DNA of 64,000 nt, from NCBI GenBank assembly GCA_035341665.1, contig DAOQVR010000009.1:62001-126000 (forward strand), in the 5' to 3' direction. A program made the position numbers and the translations under genes. The DNA comes from DAOQVR01 sp035341665. Lineage in GTDB: Bacteria; Chloroflexota; Anaerolineae; JAAYZQ01. This document shows, piece by piece, positions 9,720 to 17,577 of the stretch (within the stretch, counting starts at the first letter, position 1; each line of letters opens with the position of its first letter). Under the pieces are notes generated by a model. The model saw only the letters and a list, made by a program, of their open reading frames with translations, was not told the DNA's origin and did not search any database.

Positions 9720-10604
9720 ATGTATCAAAGATCGCGGCGAAAACTGGTCATCCCCTTTCTCGCCCCGGCGCTGTTGCTCTACACGGCGCTCCTGTTCATA
9801 CCGCTCGTGCAGACCATGTGGCGATCCCTCACGAACTGGTACGGCCACGGGGGAGAGCGGGTCTTCTGGGGCCTTCGCAACTACAGGCTGATGTTCATGG
9901 ACCCGCAGTTTCTGAATGCCGCCAAGAACACTGGCCTGTTTGCCCTGAGTGGGGGTGTCATCCTGTTCATCCCCGCGGTCTTTGTCAGTTGGGCGTTGAC
10001 GCAGAGGATCCGGGGCCGGAGCATCTTCCGCTACATCATCGTCGCCCCGGTGGTGTTGTCTACGGTGTCGGTCGCCCTGCTTTGGAAGCTGCTCTATGAC
10101 CCGGTCTTTGGCCCCATCAACAACCTGCTCAGGGCGATTGGCCTGGAGCAGCTTGCACTTCCCTGGCTGGGGGACCCGCGCACCGCGCTGCTGGCCGTGG
10201 TCATCGCCGCAACCTGGCAGCAGCTGGGAACCTGGGTGATCCTGCTGTCGGCCGGGCTGGAGCGCGTGCCCGTGGAACTGCTCGAGGCGGCACGCATCGA
10301 CGGTGCCAGCGAGTGGAAAGTGTTCTGGAAGGTGACTCTGCCCCTGGTCTGGGGAGTGCTGCGCTTGTTGATCATCGTGTGGCTGATCTCGTCCCTCCAG
10401 GTATTCGGCCAGGTCTATGTGATGACGCCCGCCGGTTCCGTGGGCGGGTCGACCACCGTGGTGGGCATTCTGATCTACGAGCGCGCATTCCATAGCTACC
10501 AGTGGGGCCTGGCCTGCGCCATGGCGACCTTCCTGATGATCGTGATTCTCGTGGTCAGCTTGGTAGCAAACAAGCTGACAAAGCGCGAGTCCATCGAATA
10601 CTAG
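9720..10604 (+). CDS. ABC sugar-type permease, MalF/UgpA-like
   Basis: This is a 294-residue inner-membrane permease with about six transmembrane helices, the first at LVIPFLAPALLLYTALLFIP. The cytoplasmic EAA loop is EAARIDGASEWKVFWKVTLP, where the ATPase would dock. ATG 9720 begins a typical short basic N-terminus (MYQRSRRK). A longer frame would run back into the binding-protein gene. It lies 80 bp after the binding-protein gene and 14 bp before the second permease. No ATPase gene is present nearby, so a shared MsmX/UgpC-type ATPase encoded elsewhere is needed. Confidence 0.93.
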   Translation: MYQRSRRKLVIPFLAPALLLYTALLFIPLVQTMWRSLTNWYGHGGERVFWGLRNYRLMFMDPQFLNAAKNTGLFALSGGVILFIPAVFVSWALTQRIRGRSIFRYIIVAPVVLSTVSVALLWKLLYDPVFGPINNLLRAIGLEQLALPWLGDPRTALLAVVIAATWQQLGTWVILLSAGLERVPVELLEAARIDGASEWKVFWKVTLPLVWGVLRLLIIVWLISSLQVFGQVYVMTPAGSVGGSTTVVGILIYERAFHSYQWGLACAMATFLMIVILVVSLVANKLTKRESIEY

Positions 10605-10618
10605 CGAGGCACGCACAA

Positions 10619-11497
10619 ATGAGTAGTACCGCCCTGCCGTCTCACCTGCCCCAGCCTCGCCTTAGCCAGCCCATTCGCTGGAAGCTCCTCCCTGTCTACC
10701 TGGCATTGGGGCTTTTCTGCCTCGGATCCGTCGGTGCATTTGCTTGGGTGTTCATGATCTCACTCAAGACCACCGAGGAATTCCTCACGACCAGCCCGTG
10801 GGCCCTGCCCCAGGCGCTTCACTTTGAGAACTATGTGAGTGCGTGGCAGAAGGCACACATCGGGAGGTACTTCGGCAACAGTCTCGTGGTCTCGACTATC
10901 GGCGCGGGCGCATCGGTCCTGGTCTCCGCGATGGCGGCCTACGTCATCGGCCGGGTCCGATTCAGGCTGAATGAGCTCTTCTCTACCTACTTCCTGGTGG
11001 GGTACATGGTCCCGACCATGTTGACGATCATCCCGCTTTGGTTTAGCCTGGTCAAGATCGGTATGGGCAGCGGCATTACTCCCTTGATCCTTCTGTACAT
11101 CGCCTCGGGCGTCCCGTTCAACACGTTCGTTCTGCGGGGCTTCTTCGAGTCCTTGCCCTCCGACCTTGAGGAAGCGGCGACCGTGGACGGAGCTGCCCCG
11201 TTCCGTGTCTTCTGGCAGATCATGCTGCCCCTGGCCGTGCCGGGACTGGCCTCCACCTTCCTGATCAACTTCCTGAGCCTCTGGAACGAGTTCTTCCTGG
11301 CGCTGATCTTCCTGAGGCAGGAAACCGCCACACTCCCGCTCGGCCTGTTCTACCTTTCCCAGAGGGCTTCCTATTCGGCCCAGTGGGCAGAGCTCTTTGC
11401 CGCCATCCTGATCGCCAGCATACCGGTGCTCGTCGTCTTTGCCCTGCTGCAGAACCAGGTCACCAAGGCTATGACGGCGGGCGCAGTCAAGGGCTAA
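10619..11497 (+). CDS. ABC sugar-type permease, MalG/UgpE-like
   Basis: The second permease of the importer has 292 residues, a hydrophobic first helix (LLPVYLALGLFCLGSVGAFAWVF) and the segment TTEEFLTTSPWALP typical of MalG-type proteins. The EAA loop reads EEAATVDGAAPFRVFWQIMLPL. ATG 10619 lies 14 bp after the first permease stop and 16 bp ahead of the next gene, so all are cotranscribed. It forms the heterodimeric channel with the product of the preceding gene. Confidence 0.93.
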   Translation: MSSTALPSHLPQPRLSQPIRWKLLPVYLALGLFCLGSVGAFAWVFMISLKTTEEFLTTSPWALPQALHFENYVSAWQKAHIGRYFGNSLVVSTIGAGASVLVSAMAAYVIGRVRFRLNELFSTYFLVGYMVPTMLTIIPLWFSLVKIGMGSGITPLILLYIASGVPFNTFVLRGFFESLPSDLEEAATVDGAAPFRVFWQIMLPLAVPGLASTFLINFLSLWNEFFLALIFLRQETATLPLGLFYLSQRASYSAQWAELFAAILIASIPVLVVFALLQNQVTKAMTAGAVKG

Positions 11498-11513
11498 CGG
11501 ATCGGAGCGAGGT

Positions 11514-12629
11514 ATGATCAAGCTTCCACCTCCCAACCCGAACCTGACGACCACCGATGTGCTGGAGATCATGCGCGCCTCCGGCAAGCTCCTCCACCGT
11601 TGGGGCCAGGCGGTCGACGGCACGCCGATCCTCTCGGTGCAGACCGGCGGAAACCGGCAGCCGCCCATTTTTGTCACCGCCGGAGCCCATTCCCATGAGC
11701 CGGCGGGCGTGCTTGCTGCGCTCGCACTCCTTCAAAGACTCGAGACCGAGCACGAGGTCCACATCCTGCCCCTGCGAGATCCGATGGGCTTTGCCGGGGC
11801 CAACCATTGCCTCAGCGTGGCAGCCGGTGTGATTGTTGAGGTCACCGACCACCGCGATGCGCTTGCCTATCTCCAAGCGCACGCACAGCCCCTCTCCTCA
11901 CAGGGGGACCTGGCCCTCTTCCGCCTGGGCGATGTGGGCTTTCTTTGGAACGTGCCCACGCCTGGCAGCGAAGGTTCGCGGCCCATGGCCGGCTATGTCC
12001 AGGAGCTCGCACGCCGGGAGCCGGCGGTGACCAGGCCTCTGTGGGGCAAACCCGTGATGCTGCTCCTCACGATGCCGGATGTCGAGGGAGTAGGTGAGCT
12101 GCAGCGCTGCTACCACCAGTTGTTCGACCCCACGGGCGAGTGGCTTCATCTGAATCGCCTTTTCGGGCGCAGTGAGGCACCTCCAGAAGTGGCAGCGGTG
12201 GACCGGCTGATGCAGCAGGTGAGGCCGGGTCTGAGCTGCGACCTGCATGAGGGCGCCGAGCCTGGCTTCTGGCTGTCGGTGCCCAGGCCGGAGGGCGATA
12301 AGGAGAGAACCCTTGCGATGGCCCACGCATTCCTCGGCGCCGTCCAGGCCCGCGCCTACCCGATCACGACCTACGAGGAGTGGGTCGCCATCTACAAGAT
12401 TACCGACCAGCAACGAGTGGGGCCAGAGCCGCGGCTCCCCGGGCTTCTCTGGACAAACCCGCTGCGCGCCGGCCAGGGACCCAACCTGGGCAGCTACGCG
12501 AGCCGATGGGGGATCGCGATCGATACCGAGGCACCGATCGTGCAACCCCTGGCTATGCGGGTGGACGGCATCACTCACGGAATAGAGGCCGCCGTCCAGG
12601 TCTGGGAGGAGACCCTTGACCGAGTTTGA
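11514..12629 (+). CDS. M14/AstE-AspA-like zinc hydrolase
   Basis: This cytoplasmic protein of 371 residues resembles zinc carboxypeptidases and succinylglutamate desuccinylase/aspartoacylase enzymes. The predicted metal ligands are His59 and Glu62 in GAHSHEPAG and His245 in CDLHEG, the HxxE plus distant His pattern of M14. The segment LPLRDPMGFAGANH fits the same fold. Likely chemistry is hydrolysis of a C-terminal peptide bond or an N-acyl amino acid amide. The gene follows the permease by 16 bp and its 3' end overlaps the next gene by 14 bp. With the deacylase and S9 peptidase it suggests processing of an imported acylated amino acid or peptide. Confidence 0.75.
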   Translation: MIKLPPPNPNLTTTDVLEIMRASGKLLHRWGQAVDGTPILSVQTGGNRQPPIFVTAGAHSHEPAGVLAALALLQRLETEHEVHILPLRDPMGFAGANHCLSVAAGVIVEVTDHRDALAYLQAHAQPLSSQGDLALFRLGDVGFLWNVPTPGSEGSRPMAGYVQELARREPAVTRPLWGKPVMLLLTMPDVEGVGELQRCYHQLFDPTGEWLHLNRLFGRSEAPPEVAAVDRLMQQVRPGLSCDLHEGAEPGFWLSVPRPEGDKERTLAMAHAFLGAVQARAYPITTYEEWVAIYKITDQQRVGPEPRLPGLLWTNPLRAGQGPNLGSYASRWGIAIDTEAPIVQPLAMRVDGITHGIEAAVQVWEETLDRV

Positions 12630-14223
12630 TATCGTTGTCCATGGTGGTACGGTAGTCGACGGGACCGGAAGCCCCGTGCGCCGGGCCGATGTGGGCGTCT
12701 CGGGGGATCGGATCCGGGCTGTGGGCGACCTTGCCGGCGCATCGGCCGGAGCGTGGGTCTCCGCTGAGGATCGGGTCGTCTGCCCGGGCTTTATCGATAT
12801 GCACACGCATTCGGACCTGACGGCCCTGTTGGAGCCCGCGTGCTCAAGCAAAGCTCGACAGGGAGTAACCACCGAGCTGGTGGGCCATTGCGGTTTCTCG
12901 GCGTTTCCTCTGGTGCACGGAACAAACCAGGAACGGACTCTGCTGGACGGTGCCATCCTTACCGGGGAGGGCATCGAAGCTGGCTGGACAAGCTGCGCGG
13001 GCTACCTGGAAGCGATCGCTAGGGCGCGACCGGCCATCAACGTGGCGACCTTGGTCGGAAACGGCACTGTGCGCAGCGCGGTCATCGGATTCGATCAGCG
13101 CCCGGCGACACCCGCCGAGCTTCGGAAGATGCGCCGTGAGGTGGCACGGGCCATGGAGGAAGGTGCCTTTGGCCTCTCTACAGGCCTGACGCTCTACCCA
13201 AGCAGCGTCGCCGAGACAGACGAGGTTGTCGCCCTGTGCGAGGAGGTGGCTCGCTATGGCGGCCTCTACGACACCCACGTGCGGCATCTCCCCGGCTGGT
13301 ACTTCAAGTCGTCCGAGGAAGCGATCCATATCGGACGCCGCACCGGCGTTCCCGTCCAGATTGCCCACCTTTTCCTGCCCGCCCCGCTCCATGCGGGCCA
13401 GGGCGCCAGGCTCTTGGAGATCATAGAGACGGCGCGGGAGGCAGGCGATGACGTCACATTCGACGCGTACCCCTACCTCGCCGCCGGCTGCCCGATGGGC
13501 GAGTTGATGCCCGATTGGCTGCAGGACGGAGGCACACAGGCCATGCTGGACCGCGCCGCCGACCCATCCCTCCGCCAAAAGGCAATCGCGGAGACGGCGG
13601 GCGTTGGGGGCCGGCGCCTGCCGCGCGATTGGACTAGGGTGGTCGTCGCCAGCAGTGGACCACGCGGCGACCCGGCTTGGAACGGCCAGATTGTCAAGAG
13701 CCTGGCTGATGCAGCCGGCGTGTCTCCAGAGGAGATGGCTCTGGAGATCCTTGTCCAGAGCGCAGACCAGGCCCAGCTGATCGTGTTTAACCGCGCTGAG
13801 GAGGATGTGGAGCAGTTCATCTCCCATCCCATGGGGATGATCGGCTCGGACGGCAAGGCGATTTCCGCCGACGGGCGGTGGAGCAACGCGCTGGTGCATC
13901 CCCGATTCTACGGCACCTTCCCGCGGGTGCTGGCTCGCTACGTGCGCGAGCGCCGGTCACTATCGCTCGAGGAAGCCATACGCAAAATGACCTCGCTGCC
14001 GGCCAGAAGGCTCCAGCTCGACCGGCGTGGTCAGGTGCGCGAGGGCTACGTCGCCGACCTGGTGATCCTCGACCCGGCCGCTGTGCAGGACCAGGCCACA
14101 TTCGAGCGCCCCCACCAGTACCCTTTGGGCATCTCGCACGTGATGGTGGGCGGACAGTGGGTGATTGTCGACGGCGAGCAGACCCCGGCCCGGCCCGGCG
14201 CCGTCCTGCGACGTGGGGCGTAG
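12616..14223 (+). CDS. N-acyl-D-amino-acid deacylase / D-aminoacylase family amidohydrolase
   Basis: The 535-residue amidohydrolase-superfamily protein has the metal motif MHTHSD (His63, His65) and family signatures EGAFGLSTGLTLYPSS and VPVQIAHLF. FDAYPYLAAG and MIGSDGKA follow, with a C-terminal beta-sandwich strand (ADLVILDPAAV). Such enzymes remove N-acyl groups from D-amino acids, or D-residues from dipeptides, using one or two zinc ions. The start is TTG 12616, preceded by GGGAGGAG inside the previous gene. The overlap indicates coupled translation. It is the strongest clue that the operon handles D-configured, N-blocked amino acids. Confidence 0.92.
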   Translation: MTEFDIVVHGGTVVDGTGSPVRRADVGVSGDRIRAVGDLAGASAGAWVSAEDRVVCPGFIDMHTHSDLTALLEPACSSKARQGVTTELVGHCGFSAFPLVHGTNQERTLLDGAILTGEGIEAGWTSCAGYLEAIARARPAINVATLVGNGTVRSAVIGFDQRPATPAELRKMRREVARAMEEGAFGLSTGLTLYPSSVAETDEVVALCEEVARYGGLYDTHVRHLPGWYFKSSEEAIHIGRRTGVPVQIAHLFLPAPLHAGQGARLLEIIETAREAGDDVTFDAYPYLAAGCPMGELMPDWLQDGGTQAMLDRAADPSLRQKAIAETAGVGGRRLPRDWTRVVVASSGPRGDPAWNGQIVKSLADAAGVSPEEMALEILVQSADQAQLIVFNRAEEDVEQFISHPMGMIGSDGKAISADGRWSNALVHPRFYGTFPRVLARYVRERRSLSLEEAIRKMTSLPARRLQLDRRGQVREGYVADLVILDPAAVQDQATFERPHQYPLGISHVMVGGQWVIVDGEQTPARPGAVLRRGA

Positions 14224-14240
14224 ACGGCAGGGCCGACATC

Positions 14241-14672
14241 ATGTCCACAAGGATCCTGGTCAAGCGTCAGCTCTGCAGCGGCTGCCTCTCCTGCATGACG
14301 GCCTGCTCCATGGCCAACGAGCGGTATGCGAGCCTCTCGGCCTCGCGCGTGCAGGTCGTGCTCAGCCCTTTCGGAGGCACACACCAGCCACTCCTTTGCC
14401 GGCAGTGCCCCCGTGCAGCATGCGCGGAGGCGTGCCCCGAGAAGTGCATCGTTCGCCGTCTGGACGGGTGCCTCGAGATCGACTATGAGCGCTGCACGGG
14501 CTGCCGGGCCTGTATCGAGGCATGCCGCCTGGACGGCATCTTCTGGAACCCCATCTCGGAACGCGTGATCAAATGCGAGCTGTGCAACGGCGATCCGCAA
14601 TGCGTTCGCGTCTGTGGCACAGGGGCCCTCCGGCTGGACGTGCGTGAGGAAAGACAAGAGAGCGACAAGTGA
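14241..14672 (+). CDS. Four-cluster ferredoxin-like electron-transfer protein
   Basis: The protein has 143 residues and 16 cysteines arranged as four Fe4S4 groups: Cys12/15/18/22, Cys53/56/61/65, Cys85/88/91/95 and Cys112/115/121/125. This matches the HycB/FdhB/YdhY-type subunits that carry electrons from molybdenum or tungsten enzymes. Cys69 is additional. There is no signal peptide, so it is cytoplasmic. It lies 17 bp after the deacylase and 19 bp before an aldehyde:ferredoxin oxidoreductase, and is almost certainly that enzyme's electron acceptor subunit. Confidence 0.92.
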   Translation: MSTRILVKRQLCSGCLSCMTACSMANERYASLSASRVQVVLSPFGGTHQPLLCRQCPRAACAEACPEKCIVRRLDGCLEIDYERCTGCRACIEACRLDGIFWNPISERVIKCELCNGDPQCVRVCGTGALRLDVREERQESDK

Positions 14673-14691
14673 CGGCGGGGAGGGAGATCTG

Positions 14692-16695
14692 TTGAGCAGG
14701 ACGTGCGGGTGGGTCGGCAAGATCCTCTGGGTCGATCTGAGCGATCGAACGATCCGGACCCTGAATACGCTGGACTACGGCCCGGCCTACATTGGTGGAC
14801 GGGGCATCGCCGCTCGAATCGCCTGGGAGTCGATCCCTCCCGGGGTAGGGGCCCTCGATCCAGGGAGCCCCTTGGTCGTCATGACAGGCCCGCTGACCGG
14901 CACATCCGCGCCGGAATCGGGCAGGACCATTGTCGTGGGCTTGAGCCCACAGGGCTGGCCCCGCGAGTGGCTGAGCCGCTCCAATATCGGTGGACATTGG
15001 GGGCCGTCGCTCAAGTATGCCGGCTATGACGGACTGGTCATCCAGGGCAAGGCCGAGCAGCCGGTGGTCCTGTGCATCGACGATGGCAAGATCAGCTTCC
15101 TGGATGCCTGTCATCTCTGGGGAAAGGGCGCCATTGAGACCCAAACGGCGCTGCTTTCGGATCTGGGGCCCAGCGCCCGTGTCCTGGCCATTGGCCAATC
15201 CGGAGAGCGCCTGAGCCGGATCGCCTCCATCATCACCGGGACCAACTCAGCCGCCGGACAGGGAGGCTACGGGGCCGTCATGGGTTCCAAGAACCTCAAG
15301 GGCATCGCCGTGCGCGGAAGTGGCCCCGTGCATATCGCACAGCCCGACCTCTTCATGCATCGCTGCTCGGCCATTCTCGATGCGGCGAGGTCCGGTCACC
15401 TGTATCGCGGCGCAGAGCTCGATCCTGAGCGAGTGCAGAAGTACCGGCAGCGATGGCAGGCGTGTACGCAGAACTGTGGCTTTCCCTGTGGCGCCGGATG
15501 CCGGTTCTACGGAGCGGTCCCGGGCCCGGCCACAGGCCAGGACCTTGCGGGGCAGATCAAGTGTGTCTCCTACCGGTTCCAGGGCACCAGCAGCTTTTAC
15601 AACTGGGGGTTGGGTTTTGAGGGCGCCTTCGAGGCACGGCACCTCGCCGACGACTATGGGCTGAACCAATGGGACCTCCTGGCAGGCATCGTGCCCTGGC
15701 TGCGGCTCTGCGTCGATGCCGGGCTCGTGGATCAGGTCAACGGCCGGCCCATCGACTTCCACGACCCCTCCTTCTGGGCCCACTTTCTACGCGCGATCGC
15801 CTATCGCGAGGGGATGGGCGACGCGCTGGCCGAAGGGGGGAAACGAGCGCCATCCATCCTCGGCTTTGGCGAAGAGCAAGCCAATCTCTTCTACCCTGCG
15901 TGGGGGCATGCGGCCCATTGTGACGGGCACGGCGACCGTGGTAACACAATCTTCTATCCCTTCTGGCTGGTCACAGCACTTCTCTGGGCGCTGGACACAC
16001 GAGATCCCATCAGCAGCAGCCATGGCTACCCTGCCTTGACGATGGGATGGTCGCCGTTCGGATCCGGAACGGACTACTCCTGGGACACCATCAAGGCGGT
16101 AGGCCGACGCATCTATGGAACCGAGAAGGCCGTGGACCCGGAAAGCGGCTACGAGGACAAGGAATTCCCGGCCTTCTGGCACGCTCACCGCAGTGTGCTC
16201 AAGGACTCGGTTCCCGTCCACGATCACCTCTTCCCCATGATCATGAGCTACGAAAGCCCCGACGGGCTCGCTCGGGCGGGTGACATGGTCGGCCTGGATT
16301 TCGAACACCACCTCCTCGCCGCCGCCACCGGTCTCTTTGTCACGCCGGACGAGCTCGACCTAGCATGTGAGAGGGTGTACAACCTGGAGCGTGCCGTTCA
16401 GGTGAGGAACTTCGGCCGGTCGCGGGAAGACGACGAAGGGATCATCCCCTATCTCGAGACAGAGGAATGGTGGCAGAACCCGCTGCTCGGACAGAAGATG
16501 CGCCTGGAAAGGCCCAAGTTCCTCGCCCTGCTCGACCGATACTACCAGGTGCGAGGCTGGGATATCCAGACAGGCCGCCCGACTGGTCCCACCTTGCGCC
16601 GGCTGGGCCTGCACGATGTCGCCTGCGAGCTCGAGAAGTTGGGCCAGAAGATGCCGGAGACCACCCGGCGGGAGCAGCTCTCATGCGCAGAGTAG
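14692..16695 (+). CDS. Aldehyde:ferredoxin oxidoreductase-family protein, divergent type
   Basis: The N-terminal tungstopterin domain is clear (GWVGKILWVDLSDRTIRTL, YIGGRGIAARIAWESIPP, LKYAGYDGLVIQGKA, GGYGAVMGSKNLKGIAVRG). The enzyme should oxidise an aldehyde to its acid using a tungsten or molybdenum bis-pterin and an Fe4S4 cluster. The cluster region differs from the classical Cx2Cx3C: four cysteines are spaced Cx3Cx3Cx3C (258, 262, 266, 270). It resembles the YdhV/BamB-like side of the family rather than archaeal AOR. TTG 14692 is chosen because AGGGAG lies five bases upstream. The end overlaps the SMP-30 gene by 13 bp. Its partner is the adjacent polyferredoxin. Confidence 0.88.
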   Translation: MSRTCGWVGKILWVDLSDRTIRTLNTLDYGPAYIGGRGIAARIAWESIPPGVGALDPGSPLVVMTGPLTGTSAPESGRTIVVGLSPQGWPREWLSRSNIGGHWGPSLKYAGYDGLVIQGKAEQPVVLCIDDGKISFLDACHLWGKGAIETQTALLSDLGPSARVLAIGQSGERLSRIASIITGTNSAAGQGGYGAVMGSKNLKGIAVRGSGPVHIAQPDLFMHRCSAILDAARSGHLYRGAELDPERVQKYRQRWQACTQNCGFPCGAGCRFYGAVPGPATGQDLAGQIKCVSYRFQGTSSFYNWGLGFEGAFEARHLADDYGLNQWDLLAGIVPWLRLCVDAGLVDQVNGRPIDFHDPSFWAHFLRAIAYREGMGDALAEGGKRAPSILGFGEEQANLFYPAWGHAAHCDGHGDRGNTIFYPFWLVTALLWALDTRDPISSSHGYPALTMGWSPFGSGTDYSWDTIKAVGRRIYGTEKAVDPESGYEDKEFPAFWHAHRSVLKDSVPVHDHLFPMIMSYESPDGLARAGDMVGLDFEHHLLAAATGLFVTPDELDLACERVYNLERAVQVRNFGRSREDDEGIIPYLETEEWWQNPLLGQKMRLERPKFLALLDRYYQVRGWDIQTGRPTGPTLRRLGLHDVACELEKLGQKMPETTRREQLSCAE

Positions 16696-17501
16696 AACCC
16701 GTCGTCATAGCCTGTGGCTTCCAGTCACCCGAAGGGCCCAGCTTCGACCAGCAGGGACATCTTCACTTTGTCGATTGGGACGCCGCCATGGTGTACCGAA
16801 GAGGCGATGACGGCGCGGTGTGGCCCTTTGTCAAGACGGGCGGCACACCAACGGGGTCCAAGTTCGGCCGAGACGGCCACTTGTTCGTCGCCGACGGTGC
16901 CCTTGGGATCCTGGATGTCGCACCGGACGGCTCCTTTCGGGTCGCGGCTGCCGGGTGGAAGGAGGGGCCATTCCGTGGGCCAAACGACCTCGTCTTTGCG
17001 CCCAACGGGGACCTCTATTTCACGGACCCCAAGGGATCGGGCCGCGAGAGTCCGACGGGCAACATCTTCATCCTGCGGCAATCCGGCGCAGTCGAGCTCT
17101 TCGCAGGCGGTTTCCGTTTTCCCAACGGGATTGTGCTCTCCGACGATGGGCAGACGCTCTACCTGGCGGAGACATCGCTCAACCGCGTCCTGGCCTTTGA
17201 GCTCGACGCGAGCGGGCATGAGCGAGCTCGGAGGGTCTATGCCCAACTCGATGGGGGTGCCGGCCCAGATGGGATGGCCTTTTCTGAGGACGGCCATCTC
17301 TTTGCGGCTCACTTTGGCAAGGGAGTGGTCTCCGTCATAAGCCCGCAGGGAAAGGTCGTCGACGAGATACCTGCAGGAGGAGCTCGACCCACCAACGTGG
17401 CGTTCTGGGGAGAGAGCCTGTACGTCACCGAGGTGGAGCACCGGCAGGTCGTGCGCTTGGACATCGGCGTGAGGGGGCAGCGCCTCTACTCCGACTGCTA
17501 A
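16683..17501 (+). CDS. SMP-30/gluconolactonase/LRE-family protein
   Basis: This 272-residue six-bladed beta-propeller carries family motifs SPEGPSFDQQGHLHFVDW, FRGPNDLVFAPNGDLYFTDP and RFPNGIVLSDDGQTLYLAET. The Glu (SPEGP), Asn (GPNDL, FPNG) and Asp (GPDGMAFSEDG) metal ligands of lactonases are present. It hydrolyses a sugar lactone or similar ester in the cytoplasm. It overlaps the upstream oxidoreductase by 13 bp and precedes a second one by 76 bp. If the aldehyde oxidised is a sugar or hydroxy aldehyde, a lactone could arise and this enzyme would open it. The physiological substrate is unknown. Confidence 0.9.
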   Translation: MRRVEPVVIACGFQSPEGPSFDQQGHLHFVDWDAAMVYRRGDDGAVWPFVKTGGTPTGSKFGRDGHLFVADGALGILDVAPDGSFRVAAAGWKEGPFRGPNDLVFAPNGDLYFTDPKGSGRESPTGNIFILRQSGAVELFAGGFRFPNGIVLSDDGQTLYLAETSLNRVLAFELDASGHERARRVYAQLDGGAGPDGMAFSEDGHLFAAHFGKGVVSVISPQGKVVDEIPAGGARPTNVAFWGESLYVTEVEHRQVVRLDIGVRGQRLYSDC

Positions 17502-17577
17502 GCCGGCTGCCTGCGACCAGGGCTCGCGCGCTGCGGCTTGGCGTGCCGCGCCGGCGGGGCAGCCACTGGAGGTCAAG

